Positions 8,483 to 17,179 of a DNA stretch of 64,000 bases are shown one piece after another. A program made the translations under genes and the position numbers. The DNA is from Pontixanthobacter aquaemixtae (lineage in GTDB: Bacteria > Pseudomonadota > Alphaproteobacteria > Sphingomonadales > Sphingomonadaceae). The notes below the pieces were generated by a model, which saw nothing but the letters and a program-made list of their open reading frames with translations, ran no database searches and was not told the origin of the DNA. Every line of letters starts with the position of its first letter. The first letter of the stretch is position 1. The stretch covers positions 930,001 through 994,000 of the forward strand of contig NZ_WTYX01000002.1 in NCBI RefSeq assembly GCF_009827395.1, given 5' to 3'.

Positions 8483-9427
8483 ATGACCGACGCGAAAGAG
8501 AGAGCCGAAGCGAAAGCCGGCGGAGCTGGCAAAAGCATGTCCCGAAAAAGCCTTGCCTTGCTGCTCGGCGCGGTTTTGCTGGTGGGCGCGGCGATTGCTT
8601 ACCGTACGCTGGGGGGCGGGGAAGACGCCGCGGTTCCGGCGGTCGCCGATGCGGGCCCGCCTTCGATAGAATCGCTCAAAGCCGCGGCAGAGGCCGATCC
8701 GCTCAATCCGGGGCCGTGGCAGGAACTAGGCTTCGCCTATTTCGAAACCGGGCAATATGATCTGTCCGCCAAAGCCTATCGTCAGGCAATCGAGGGCGAC
8801 AAGGACAATGCGGTCTTGTGGTCATCAATGGGCGAAGCGCTGGTCAATATTGATGCGTCGATCCTGATGCCGCCGCGCGCTGTCGAAGCATTTGAAAAGG
8901 CGCTCGCGCTCGATCCCAGCGATGCCCGCGCGCGGTATTTCCTCGCGGTTAAGAAGGATCTCGAGGACGATCACGAGGGCGCGATTGCCGATTGGCTCGC
9001 GCTGCTGGAAGATACCCCGCCCGGCGCGCTGTGGGAAAGTGATTTGCGCCAGACGATCGAACAAGTCGGCAAGATCAACAAAATCAACGTTGCGGACCGG
9101 ATCGCCAAGGCAAGTGCGGGGCGGCCCGCACCGGCGGAACTGACCGCAGGCAATGCCATTCCCGGCCCATCGCAGGAACAGATCGCGGCGGCCAGCGCGA
9201 TGCCCCCGGGCGAACAGCGCACTATGGCGGAAGGCATGGTTGAAAGCCTCGCTGCCAAGCTGCGCGCCAATCCCGCAAATCCTGATGGCTGGGTGATGCT
9301 GATGCGCAGCCGGATGACTTTGGGAGAACCGGATAAGGCCAGCCAGGCGCTGAAAGACGCGGTTGCGGCCAATCCGGGCGATGCGGAGCGGCTGCGCAAG
9401 GAAGCTGCCGCGCTTGGTATTCGCTAG
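8483..9427 (+). CDS. TPR protein, CcmI/CycH-like cytochrome c assembly factor
   Basis: A 314-residue protein with a short cytosolic N-terminus, one membrane anchor at about 24-42, and periplasmic tetratricopeptide repeats (AEADPLNPGPWQELG, ALALDPSDARARYFLA, LRANPANPDGWVMLMRSR). The arrangement and C-terminal repeat match CcmI/CycH, which hold apocytochromes c for heme ligation. It reads away from the redox operon across a 114-base gap that must hold both promoters. No other ccm gene is nearby. Standing beside a ten-heme cytochrome gene, it may be a dedicated chaperone for that protein; a housekeeping CcmI or a generic TPR protein are the alternatives. Confidence 0.65.
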   Translation: MTDAKERAEAKAGGAGKSMSRKSLALLLGAVLLVGAAIAYRTLGGGEDAAVPAVADAGPPSIESLKAAAEADPLNPGPWQELGFAYFETGQYDLSAKAYRQAIEGDKDNAVLWSSMGEALVNIDASILMPPRAVEAFEKALALDPSDARARYFLAVKKDLEDDHEGAIADWLALLEDTPPGALWESDLRQTIEQVGKINKINVADRIAKASAGRPAPAELTAGNAIPGPSQEQIAAASAMPPGEQRTMAEGMVESLAAKLRANPANPDGWVMLMRSRMTLGEPDKASQALKDAVAANPGDAERLRKEAAALGIR

Positions 9428-9453
9428 AGCGAATGGTCAGTGGACGCACCTAG

Positions 9454-10023
9454 ATGGACTGTTTCTCCCAACTGCAGCTGATCGCTGATCCTGATGGTTG
9501 GCAGGACGTTGAAATCAAGACAGGTGTGTCTGGGAACCATCCTATGGATGCGGGTGCAGTTTTCAGCAAATGTTCGAAATATCGCTATTTGCTGTGGCGA
9601 ATTTGGGATCCCAAAGGCCCGCTCTGGTCGTTTGGAATGCTAAATCCGTCGACAGCGGATCATTTGGAACTCGACCCAACGATTACGCGATGCAGAAATC
9701 GTGCGGAAACGGGTGGCGCGGGCGGCCTGCTTATCTGGAACCTGTTCGCCTATCGCGCGACTTTTCCAGCTGATTTGAAAGCTGCCAAGGAACCCATCGG
9801 GTCAGAGAATGATGCGGCAATTTTCAAAGCTTGTGCTGCGAGTGACATTGTCATTGCCGGTTGGGGGGCGCATGGGTCGCATCGCAATCGCGACCATGAT
9901 TTGCGAGGCAAGCTGGCGAAAGCAAATGTGGAATTGCATGCACTTGCATTCACAAAGTACGGATTGCCGCGGCATCCGCTCTACCTGTCTTACCAGTTGC
10001 GGCCCGAGAAATGGGTTTATTAA
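9454..10023 (+). CDS. DUF1643 domain protein
   Basis: A 189-residue soluble protein with the DUF1643 hallmarks MLNPSTAD, the D-PTITRC segment, LLIWNLFAYRAT and GWGAHG. The family function is unknown. The domain begins at about residue 36 (AVFSKCSKYRYLLWR). The start is uncertain: ATG 9454 has a weak ribosome site, and ATG 9544 (MDAGAVFSK) would give a size closer to other members. Base composition is less GC-rich than in the flanking genes. It stands alone between the TPR gene and the convergent valine-degradation cluster. Confidence 0.8.
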   Translation: MDCFSQLQLIADPDGWQDVEIKTGVSGNHPMDAGAVFSKCSKYRYLLWRIWDPKGPLWSFGMLNPSTADHLELDPTITRCRNRAETGGAGGLLIWNLFAYRATFPADLKAAKEPIGSENDAAIFKACAASDIVIAGWGAHGSHRNRDHDLRGKLAKANVELHALAFTKYGLPRHPLYLSYQLRPEKWVY

Positions 10024-10041
10024 GTTGTATTCAGGGCCGGC

Positions 10042-10911
10042 CTAATACGTCTTGATAATCGCCGAGAAATCGAGCGCGCCATTGCCGGCGCCGTCGAAGC
10101 TCTCATACAAATTTGCCGCCCGCGCGCTGAGCGGAACCGCGCTGTCCGATTTTTCCGCTGCTTCCATCGCGAGCCGCAAATCCTTCAGCATCAGCGCGGT
10201 CGCAAACCCGCCTTGATAGCCATTGTCTGCGGGGCTTTCGACGCCCGTATCCGGCATCGGTGTGTAGGCGTTGAGCGACCAGTTATAGCCCGAGCTTTGC
10301 GAGCTGATTTCGTAAAATGTCTGCGGGTCGAGGCCCAGATTTTGCGCCATGCGCATCGCCTCGCAAGTGCCGATCATATGCACGGCGAGCAGCATATTGT
10401 TGCAAATCTTGGCGGTCTGCCCCGCGCCGGCATCGCCCGCATGGATCACCGCTTTGCCCATATCCTGCAGGATCGGTTCGGCCCGTTCGAAAGCGCTCTT
10501 GGTCCCGCCGACCATGAAAGTCAGCGTGCCCCCATTGGCCGCCGCTATCCCGCCCGAAACCGGCGCATCGACCATTTCGTAGCCGGCTTTGGTAGCCTGT
10601 TCGTTGACATCTTTCGCGGTCTCTACATCGATGGTCGAGCAATCGAGGAATACAGCGCCTTTTGGGGCATTGCCGAAGACTTCCTTGGTATAGACCGATT
10701 TCACGATGGCGCCGTTGGGCAGCATGGAAACAACCGCTTCGACACCCGCGACAGCTTCGCTCGCCGCTGTGAAAGTTTCACAGCCATTGGCCTTGGCCAG
10801 AGCGAGCGCGTCTTCGCTGAGATCGAATGCGCTGACCGTATGCCCCGCTTTCACAAGGTTCGCGGCCATCCCGCCGCCCATATTGCCGAGTCCGATAAAG
10901 GCTATTTTCAT
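10042..10911 (-). CDS. mmsB: 3-hydroxyisobutyrate dehydrogenase
   Basis: A 289-residue beta-hydroxyacid dehydrogenase that oxidises 3-hydroxyisobutyrate to methylmalonate semialdehyde with NAD+ in valine degradation. It shows the N-terminal nucleotide fold GLGNMGGGMA, the substrate motif DAPVSGG and the catalytic lysine segment GQTAKICNN. ATG 10911 (MKIAFIG) was chosen; the longer open frame only adds PAFAGMT, which is translated repeat DNA. It is the last gene of the minus-strand valine block that begins with mmsA. An inverted repeat separates it from the crotonase gene, so it may have lower or separate expression. Confidence 0.93.
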   Translation of the reverse strand: MKIAFIGLGNMGGGMAANLVKAGHTVSAFDLSEDALALAKANGCETFTAASEAVAGVEAVVSMLPNGAIVKSVYTKEVFGNAPKGAVFLDCSTIDVETAKDVNEQATKAGYEMVDAPVSGGIAAANGGTLTFMVGGTKSAFERAEPILQDMGKAVIHAGDAGAGQTAKICNNMLLAVHMIGTCEAMRMAQNLGLDPQTFYEISSQSSGYNWSLNAYTPMPDTGVESPADNGYQGGFATALMLKDLRLAMEAAEKSDSAVPLSARAANLYESFDGAGNGALDFSAIIKTY

Positions 10912-10921
10912 TTCGACCTCC

Positions 10922-11000
10922 GTCATCCCAGCGAAGGCTGGGATCGTTTTCAATTCTGTACGACTTGTTGGCCAGCGATCCCAGCCTTCGCTGGGATGAC
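10922..11000. repeat. REP-like inverted repeat, 24-bp perfect arms
   Basis: Arms at 10922-10945 and 10977-11000 are exact reverse complements. Each arm is itself a small hairpin (CCCAGC, GAAG loop, GCTGGG). This is the common proteobacterial repeat whose forward translation reads PAFAGMT. It lies between the crotonase and mmsB genes and may stabilise or end transcripts there. Confidence 0.85.
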
Positions 11001-11008
11001 GCGAGTTA

Positions 11009-11791
11009 CTACCGTCCCTTCCAATTGCCTTCGCGCTTCTCGATGAAGGCTTCCATGCCTTCCTTCTTGTCTTCGCTCGCGGTCAGGATCTGGAACAGGC
11101 GGCGTTCGAAAATGATCCCCTGATCGAGACCGGTTTCGAACGCGGCATTGACCATTTCCTTGTTGGCGATGGCTGCCATCGGCGGCATTCCGGCGATGGT
11201 TGCGGCGGTTTTCATCGCTTCGTCCAGCAGTTCATCATGCGCAACTACGCGCGCGACCAGATTTGCGCGCTCTGCTTCCTCGGCGCCCATCATCCGGCCG
11301 GTCAGGCACATTTCCATCGATTTCGATTTGCCGATGGCGCGGGTCAGCCGCTGCGATCCGCCCATGCCGGGGGCAACGCCCAGCTTGATTTCGGGCTGGC
11401 CGAATTTGGCGTTTTCCGAAGCGAGGATGAAATCGGCCATCATCGCCAGCTCGCAACCGCCGCCCAGCGCAAAGCCGTTGACCGCTGCGATCCACGGCTT
11501 GCGGACTTTCTTGACGATTTCGCTGGTCCATCTGGCGAAGAAATCCTGCAGATAGAAATCCGCGGCGGGTTTTTCGGACATTTCCTTGATATCCGCGCCC
11601 GCGGCAAAGGCCTTATCGCCCGATCCGGTCAGCACCGCGCAACGCTGGCTGTCATCGGCCTCGAACGTGGCGAATGCGTCGATCAGTTCCTCCAGCACTT
11701 GGCTGTTCAGCGCATTGAGCGCTTTGGGCCGGTTGAGGGTGATGAGAGTCACCGCATCGCGGGTTTCGGTTAGGATAGTTTCGTAAGCCAT
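11009..11791 (-). CDS. enoyl-CoA hydratase
   Basis: A 260-residue crotonase. Both catalytic glutamates are in place: [12 protein letters not shown] and [20 protein letters not shown]. The oxyanion-hole segment AAGADIKEM is also present. The family adds water to 2-enoyl-CoAs; within this block the natural substrate is methacrylyl-CoA, which gives 3-hydroxyisobutyryl-CoA in valine degradation. Its length matches EchA/short-chain hydratases. It stands 16 bases after the end of the small secreted protein gene upstream and before the inverted repeat leading to mmsB. Confidence 0.9.
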   Translation of the reverse strand: MAYETILTETRDAVTLITLNRPKALNALNSQVLEELIDAFATFEADDSQRCAVLTGSGDKAFAAGADIKEMSEKPAADFYLQDFFARWTSEIVKKVRKPWIAAVNGFALGGGCELAMMADFILASENAKFGQPEIKLGVAPGMGGSQRLTRAIGKSKSMEMCLTGRMMGAEEAERANLVARVVAHDELLDEAMKTAATIAGMPPMAAIANKEMVNAAFETGLDQGIIFERRLFQILTASEDKKEGMEAFIEKREGNWKGR

Positions 11792-11807
11792 GGATGCTCC
11801 GTCGGGA

Positions 11808-12290
11808 TTATTCGGGTAGGAATTGGGTCGCGATCAGGTCGCTGCAGAAATCGGGCTGCCCCGGGACCACCGGCTTCCCGGTAATTTGCCAGCTGTGATC
11901 GCCCGCCGGTTCCAGCGTGCCCACCAATCCGGCGGCGCCATAGAAATCCGGCTTCAGCTTCCATTCGCCAGGGGAAAGATTGATGGTGTAGTCCATTCCC
12001 GAAATGGTCCCCGTAACCGCGAAGCTTCCGGTGGCATCGGCTGATGATCCCTCGGCACCGGCAAGCGTCGGAAACAGGCCGAGCGTTCCGGCAACGTCGA
12101 AGCCTTCCTCGGTTTCGCGGACAACCAGCAGATCGAGATAGAAGCCGTGCTCTCCGTCCTTGCAAACATAGCTGCCGCCATAGATGCCGTCGAAGTCGCG
12201 CATCGGCTCCATGTCTTCATCATGCGCCTGAACGCTGGCTGCGCTGGCGAGAAGGCCGGTTGCCAATGCGGCAAAAAGAACATTCTTCAT
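11808..12290 (-). CDS. secreted hypothetical protein
   Basis: A 160-residue exported protein with a clear signal peptide ([22 protein letters not shown], cut after AQA or nearby). The mature part is acidic, with two cysteines and a beta-rich pattern ([41 protein letters not shown]). I do not recognise a family. ATG 12290 is chosen because the longer frame would bury the signal peptide. It lies between the hydroxyisobutyryl-CoA hydrolase and enoyl-CoA hydratase genes in the same direction, so it is probably co-transcribed with valine genes, without an obvious functional reason. Confidence 0.7.
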   Translation of the reverse strand: MKNVLFAALATGLLASAASVQAHDEDMEPMRDFDGIYGGSYVCKDGEHGFYLDLLVVRETEEGFDVAGTLGLFPTLAGAEGSSADATGSFAVTGTISGMDYTINLSPGEWKLKPDFYGAAGLVGTLEPAGDHSWQITGKPVVPGQPDFCSDLIATQFLPE

Positions 12291-12321
12291 TTTTCTACCT
12301 CCGTTCGGACGTTGCGAAAAC

Positions 12322-13368
12322 CTATAGCGGCGACCACTCTTCGCCCTCGGGCAGCGGCGCGAAAATCGAATCCAGCAACTCCTCCGAAACGCCTTCGGGA
12401 GTGGCCGGATCCCATTTGGGATCGTGTGTCTTGTCGACAATCACCGCGCGCACGCCCTCGGCGAAATCTGGGCGCAGCAGCACGCGGCTGCCGATGCGGT
12501 ATTCCATCCGCATATTGTCCGCGAAACTATCCAGTCTGGCGCTTTCGGCCAGTTGGCGCAGCGCGACTTTGCAAGTCTGCGGGCTTTTGGTGCCCAGCGT
12601 ATCGCGCTCTTTCTCTGCCCAGGGATCGTCGCTGGCCTCGAGGCTGGCAATAATGTCCTCCAACGTGTCAGAGGCAAAATGCTTGGCTATCTTGTCGGCA
12701 TTTCTGGCGACTCGTGCTTCGGGCGGGCTGCCGACCATTTCGGACAGAACGCCGCCGATTCGGCCGGGCTTTTCGATGATCCGTGCTTTGGCTTCGGCGA
12801 TCATTTCGCTGGGTACGTAATGTGTCGCGAGGCCGGCCCACAGGCATTCCGCCCCGTCGAGCCGCGCACCGGTCAGCGCGAGGAATTGCCCCAATCGTCC
12901 GCCAAGCCGCGAAAGGTGCCAGCCGCCGCCGACATCGGGGAACAGCCCGATCCCCGTTTCGGGCATGGCAAAGCGGGTATTTTCGGTCGCGACGCGATAT
13001 TTGGCGGGCAAGGAAATGCCCACGCCGCCGCCCATGGTGATGCCGTCCATGAAGCACACGATGGGCTTCGCATAGGTCATCATCTGGTGATTGAGCTGAT
13101 ACTCGTCATGGAAGAATTTGCGGCCCGACACGCCGCCATCTTCCAGCGCCGATTTGCGCAGCAGATTGATGTCGCCACCCGCGCAAAAGCCGCGCCCTTC
13201 GGCATGGTCCAGAATAACCGCTTCGATGCTGTCATCATCGGCCCATTCGGAAAGCGCCGCGATCATCGCGTGGCACATATCGAGCGTCAGCGCATGCAGC
13301 GCCTTGGGCCGGTTGAGCGAAATATGGCCGACACGGCCGTGGGTGTGGATCAAAACTTCGTCGGTCAT
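12322..13368 (-). CDS. 3-hydroxyisobutyryl-CoA hydrolase (enoyl-CoA hydratase/isomerase family)
   Basis: A 348-residue crotonase-fold protein. Its length and motifs (SLNRPKALHALTLDM, GRGFCAGGDINLL, KPIVCFMDGITMGGGVGIS, ETGIGLFPDVGGGWHLSRL) are those of HIBCH, which releases 3-hydroxyisobutyrate from its CoA ester. That step directly precedes MmsB. The neighbours (isobutyryl-CoA dehydrogenase-like upstream, hydratase and mmsB downstream) agree. A palindromic repeat element sits in front of its start, between it and the dehydrogenase. Confidence 0.9.
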   Translation of the reverse strand: MTDEVLIHTHGRVGHISLNRPKALHALTLDMCHAMIAALSEWADDDSIEAVILDHAEGRGFCAGGDINLLRKSALEDGGVSGRKFFHDEYQLNHQMMTYAKPIVCFMDGITMGGGVGISLPAKYRVATENTRFAMPETGIGLFPDVGGGWHLSRLGGRLGQFLALTGARLDGAECLWAGLATHYVPSEMIAEAKARIIEKPGRIGGVLSEMVGSPPEARVARNADKIAKHFASDTLEDIIASLEASDDPWAEKERDTLGTKSPQTCKVALRQLAESARLDSFADNMRMEYRIGSRVLLRPDFAEGVRAVIVDKTHDPKWDPATPEGVSEELLDSIFAPLPEGEEWSPL

Positions 13369-13371
13369 AAT

Positions 13372-13510
13372 TCCTCCCCGAAACGGGGAGGGGGACCACC
13401 GAAGGTGGTGGAGGGGCGCCCTGCCAAATTCCGGTCCAACATAATATGAAAAGGCAGACGGTGCCCCTCCACCATGCTACTCATGGTCCCCCTCCCCATG
13501 GTGGGGAGGA
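13372..13510. repeat. 139-bp inverted-palindrome element (empty form)
   Basis: The ends are TCCTCCCC at 13372-13379 and GGGGAGGA at 13503-13510. Each end is about 48 bp and self-palindromic (TCCTCCCC..GGGGAGGGGGACCA..TGGTGGAGGGGC), and the two are in inverted orientation around about 45 bp of unique sequence. A second copy at 40839-41312 has the same ends with a DUF559 gene between them. It looks like a non-autonomous, MITE-like element. Confidence 0.75.
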
Positions 13511-13528
13511 TCGTGTCCTGCAATCGCA

Positions 13529-14671
13529 TCACTGCCTCAACAAATCCCTGCCAACGATCATCCGCATCACCTGATTGGTGCCTTCAAGGATCGAGTGCAC
13601 GCGCAGATCGCGCCAGAATCGTTCGATCGGATATTCGCGCAAATAGCCATAGCCGCCGAACAATTGCAGCGCGTTGTTGACGACATTGCTGCCGCTATCG
13701 GTCGCGAGCCGCTTGGCCATGGCCGAGAAGCGCGATTTGTCGGGCGCATTGTCGGTCACTTTCGCCGCCGCCAGATAAAGCAGCGCGCGCGCGGCCTCCA
13801 ATTCGGTCGCCATATCGGCGAGCATGAATTGCGTGTTCTGGAAATCGGCGATGGGCGTATCGAACTGCTTGCGTTCCTTGGTGTAGGCAATTGCCTCGTC
13901 CAAGCACCGCTGCGCACCGCCAAGCGAACAGGCGCCGATGTTCAAGCGCCCGCCATCGAGCCCCATCATCGCGAAACGGAAACCTTCGCCTTCATCGCCA
14001 ACGCGGTTGCTGACGGGGACTTTTGCATCTTCAAAGATCAGCTGCGCGGTGGGCGAGGCATTCCAGCCGAGCTTCTTCTCCGGCTTGCCGAATGTCAGGC
14101 CGGGCGTGTCCTTATCGACCACAAGGCAGGAAATGCCTTTCGATTTGTGATCGCCGGTGCGGACCATCACAACATAAACATCGTTGAAGCCGCTGCCCGA
14201 AATAAACTGCTTGGTGCCGTTGAGCACGTAATGATCGCCATCGAGCTTGGCGGTGGTTTTCAGACCTGCCGCATCCGATCCGCTGCCCGGTTCGGTCAGC
14301 GCATAGCTGGCGATTTTGTCGAGCGTGACCAGATCGGGCAGGTATTTTCCTTTCAGCTCTGCCGAACCGAACTGGTCGATCATCCACGAAGCCATATTGT
14401 GGATCGAGATATAGGCGCTGGTCGCGGGGCAGCCATAGGACATCGCTTCCATAATCAGCGCGGCCTCGAGCCGGCCCAGAGCGATCCCCCCGCTTTCTTC
14501 GGACACATAGATCGCGCCAAAGCCGAGCTCGCCGGTCTTCTGGATCACATCGCGCGGGAAATGCGCCTTCTCGTCCCATTCGGCCGCGAAAGGCGTGATA
14601 TTGTCGGCGGTAAAGCGCTGCGCCATCTCCTGGATCGCAAGCTGGTCATCATTCAATTGAAACTGGCTCAT
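13529..14671 (-). CDS. acyl-CoA dehydrogenase, isobutyryl-CoA dehydrogenase type
   Basis: A 380-residue flavin acyl-CoA dehydrogenase with the signatures YALTEPGSGSDAAG and, near the C-terminus, FGGYGYLREYPIERFWRD and ILEGTNQVMR. The glutamate of the last motif is the catalytic base of short-chain members. The genes around it point to isobutyryl-CoA to methacrylyl-CoA in valine degradation. The start MSQFQLNDD at 14671 overlaps the RidA-like gene's stop as ATGA, so translation is coupled. Substrate is inferred from context; short branched acyl-CoAs in general remain possible. Confidence 0.9.
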   Translation of the reverse strand: MSQFQLNDDQLAIQEMAQRFTADNITPFAAEWDEKAHFPRDVIQKTGELGFGAIYVSEESGGIALGRLEAALIMEAMSYGCPATSAYISIHNMASWMIDQFGSAELKGKYLPDLVTLDKIASYALTEPGSGSDAAGLKTTAKLDGDHYVLNGTKQFISGSGFNDVYVVMVRTGDHKSKGISCLVVDKDTPGLTFGKPEKKLGWNASPTAQLIFEDAKVPVSNRVGDEGEGFRFAMMGLDGGRLNIGACSLGGAQRCLDEAIAYTKERKQFDTPIADFQNTQFMLADMATELEAARALLYLAAAKVTDNAPDKSRFSAMAKRLATDSGSNVVNNALQLFGGYGYLREYPIERFWRDLRVHSILEGTNQVMRMIVGRDLLRQ

Positions 14672-15060
14672 TTGTCTGCCTCTACTATGGCTTCGGCCTC
14701 TATTTCCACTATCCATTCGGCGCGGCATAGCGTGGCCACGCCAACCATCGTGGCGGCGGGTTTTGCATCGCCGAAGAACCGCGCGTGGACCGCGCCCACC
14801 GCTTCCTGCTGGTCAATATCGGTCAGGAACATGCGTGTGCGCACGACATCCTTTGCGCTGCCGCCCAGATCCTCGATGGCTTTGACAATCAAGGCGCAGC
14901 ACCGCGCCGCCTGTTCGCTCGCGCCGCCGGGTGTGGTTTCGCCATTGTCTTCAATCGGGCCAGTGCCGGCGACGATGATACGGTTGCCGTCTCTCACGGC
15001 GCGGGAGAAGCCGAATTGCTCTTCGAATGGCGAGCCGGATGTGGTGCGTTGTCTTGTCAT
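14668..15060 (-). CDS. RidA/YjgF-family protein
   Basis: A 130-residue RidA-superfamily protein. It shows SGSPFEEQFGFSRAVRDGNRIIVAGTGP, the trimer-core segment VVRTRMFLTDIDQ and a C-terminal AEWIVEIEAEAIVE. Classical RidA hydrolyses reactive enamine/imine intermediates. Its key arginine normally lies in an R-x-M/C-V segment; here VRTRMFLTD is close to that. ATG 15060 is used; the longer frame is not protein-like. It overlaps the acyl-CoA dehydrogenase by ATGA, placing it inside the valine operon. An enamine-quenching role near branched-chain amino acid breakdown is plausible but unproven. Confidence 0.85.
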   Translation of the reverse strand: MTRQRTTSGSPFEEQFGFSRAVRDGNRIIVAGTGPIEDNGETTPGGASEQAARCCALIVKAIEDLGGSAKDVVRTRMFLTDIDQQEAVGAVHARFFGDAKPAATMVGVATLCRAEWIVEIEAEAIVEADK

Positions 15061-15166
15061 GTCATCCCAAATTGGTTGATCGGCAGAAAGATTGAGATGG
15101 CGAGGGCAGAGTGTCTGCCAAAGCGGAAAGCGGCGAATGCAAAGTAGGTTAGGTTTCGCCTGACGC

Positions 15167-15670
15167 TCATGGACAACGAATCCCTTCGAAGTTCGGTATC
15201 TCTCCATGTACAGAGCTCGGATGCGAGATTAATATTTTGGAGCCACCCTCAGCTAGCTTTAGCACCACAACCTCAATCTGGTTTCTTCCATCTGAAGTCA
15301 TCTCGAGATCGACTTCGGTTCCCCATTCTTGTTCCTCACCAATCCAGACCGCATCTCCTGCGGACGCGGCAAGAAAAGTCGGCGTCCTGCCTCGGAGTTG
15401 ATAGTCGTCAGGGAACTGAATTTCGTTGGGCTTCACCGCCACGATGCTTCCGTCGATTTGGGTACAGTCATCTAGTGCTCCCCAACTCCAGCGCCCCAAA
15501 TACCCCTCGGGCATTGCGGCCAAACCAGGAGGACGCTCCCTCATGGCCGGTAGGTCGGGGTGGCTGCCGTAGGGGTCAGACATCATCTCGAGAGCGTCGC
15601 TATCGCGCTCTTGGCATCCGGACAGCAGAAAGCCGGTGATAAGTGTCAGACACCAACGCACCTCAATCAC
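15167..15670 (-). CDS. hypothetical lipoprotein, GTG start
   Basis: A 167-residue protein starting with a lipoprotein signal (hydrophobic LTLITGFLLSGC, lipobox cysteine followed by QERDS). GTG 15670 overlaps the mmsA stop as GTGA; a second GTG lies at 15661. The longer open frame reads antiphase into mmsA and is not real. The mature part has a beta-rich domain (YLGRWSWGALDDC, IQFPDDYQLRGRTPTFLAAS) with a CIQIDGS-like disulfide candidate. I recognise no family. Codon use is less GC-rich than in mmsA. It is co-translated with mmsA but has no evident catabolic role. Confidence 0.68.
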   Translation of the reverse strand: MIEVRWCLTLITGFLLSGCQERDSDALEMMSDPYGSHPDLPAMRERPPGLAAMPEGYLGRWSWGALDDCTQIDGSIVAVKPNEIQFPDDYQLRGRTPTFLAASAGDAVWIGEEQEWGTEVDLEMTSDGRNQIEVVVLKLAEGGSKILISHPSSVHGEIPNFEGIRCP

Positions 15671-17163
15671 CCCATCGTTGGAATAACAAACGCGTTGCTG
15701 CCATCTCCGCCGCCATCGGGCCAGCGTTGGGTGATCTTTTTGACCTTGGTCCAGAATTTCAGCCCCTCGGTCCCATATTGGTCGGTGTCGCCAAAGCCGC
15801 TGCGCTTCCATCCGCCAAAGCTGTGATAGCTGACCGGAACGGGGATCGGCACATTGATCCCGACCATGCCGACATTCACACGGCTGGCAAATTCGCGCGC
15901 GGCGTGGCCGTTGCGCGTGAAGATCGCGACGCCATTGCCATATTGGTGATCACTGGGCAGGCGCACGGCCTCTTCGAAATCATTGGCGCGCACGATCTGC
16001 AGGACGGGGCCGAAAATCTCTTCCTGATAGCTTTTCATTTGCGGGGTTACATTGTCGAGCAAAGTGGGGCCGACAAAGAACCCGTCTTCATGCCCCTGCA
16101 AGCTGAATCCGCGCCCGTCGATCACCACCTCAGCGCCTTCTTCTTCCGCCACGTCGATCCAGCGTTCGATGCTGGCTTTGTGCTCGGGCGTGACCACCGG
16201 GCCGTAATGCGCATCGGGATCGGTCGAGACGCCAACGCGCAGTGCGTTGATCGCGGGAATCAGTTTTTCCTTGAGCTTTTCGGCTGTGTCCTGACCCACC
16301 GGAACCACTACCGGCAGCGCCATGCAGCGTTCGCCCGCAGAACCGAAAGCCGCGCCTGCCAGATCGTTGACCACCTGATCCAGATCGGCATCGGGCATCA
16401 CAATCCCGTGGTTCTTCGCGCCGCCCATCGCCTGCACGCGTTTGCCGTTCTCGACCCCGCGCTTGTAGACATAATGCGCGATGTCGGAGGAGCCGACAAA
16501 GCTGACCGCGGGAATGTCTGCATGGTCAAGAATGGCATCGACCATTTCCTTGTCGCCATGGACAACTTGCAGCAGCCCCTCGGGCGCGCCCGCTTCGACG
16601 AACAATTCGGCGAGGCGCACCGGCACGCTGGGATCGCGCTCAGACGGTTTCAGGATGAAGGCGTTGCCCGCCGCAATCGCCATGCCGAACATCCACATCG
16701 GGATCATTGCGGGGAAGTTGAACGGGGTGATGCCTGCGCCGATGCCCAGCGGTTGGCGGCTGGAATAGACATCGATGCCGGGGCCAGCGCCGAGCGTATA
16801 TTCGCCTTTGAGAACTTGCGGGATGCCGCAGGCATATTCGATCACTTCGAGCCCGCGCTGGACATCACCCTTTGCGTCATCGACGACTTTGCCGTGCTCG
16901 CTCGAAAGCAGCTCGGCCAATTCCTGCATATTGGCTTCGATCAGTTCCTTGAACTTGAACATCACCCGCGCGCGGCGCTGCGGATTGGTCGCGGCCCATG
17001 CCGGCTGGACTTCTTTGGCATTGGCGACGGCCTTGTCGAGCAATGCGGCATCGCCCAGGCCAACTTCCGCCTGGACTTCGCCGGTGGAGGGATTCCAGAT
17101 TTTATGGGTGCGGACCGGGGCCGCGCCGCCGCCGCTTGGCATGAAGTGATTGACCTGACGCAT
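15667..17163 (-). CDS. mmsA: methylmalonate-semialdehyde dehydrogenase (CoA-acylating)
   Basis: A 498-residue aldehyde dehydrogenase with the MmsA features: the catalytic cysteine in GSAGERCMALPVV, the NAD region PFNFPAMIPMWMFG and SFVGSSDIAHYVY, and a C-terminal SYHSFGGWKRSGFGD. It converts methylmalonate semialdehyde to propionyl-CoA using NAD+ and CoA, the last step of valine breakdown. It is the first gene of the minus-strand valine block, preceded by a leader with a large dyad at 17180-17235. It overlaps the next gene, a small lipoprotein, by GTGA. Confidence 0.95.
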   Translation of the reverse strand: MRQVNHFMPSGGGAAPVRTHKIWNPSTGEVQAEVGLGDAALLDKAVANAKEVQPAWAATNPQRRARVMFKFKELIEANMQELAELLSSEHGKVVDDAKGDVQRGLEVIEYACGIPQVLKGEYTLGAGPGIDVYSSRQPLGIGAGITPFNFPAMIPMWMFGMAIAAGNAFILKPSERDPSVPVRLAELFVEAGAPEGLLQVVHGDKEMVDAILDHADIPAVSFVGSSDIAHYVYKRGVENGKRVQAMGGAKNHGIVMPDADLDQVVNDLAGAAFGSAGERCMALPVVVPVGQDTAEKLKEKLIPAINALRVGVSTDPDAHYGPVVTPEHKASIERWIDVAEEEGAEVVIDGRGFSLQGHEDGFFVGPTLLDNVTPQMKSYQEEIFGPVLQIVRANDFEEAVRLPSDHQYGNGVAIFTRNGHAAREFASRVNVGMVGINVPIPVPVSYHSFGGWKRSGFGDTDQYGTEGLKFWTKVKKITQRWPDGGGDGSNAFVIPTMG

Positions 17164-17179
17164 TGCGCATCTCCTGCAA

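Noticed and set aside
13372-13510. CRISPR-like repeat
   Set aside because: There are only two inverted palindromic arms, no spacer series and no cas genes.
13595-15079. A 494-residue plus-strand open frame
   Set aside because: It is antisense to the acyl-CoA dehydrogenase and RidA genes, which have full family motifs.
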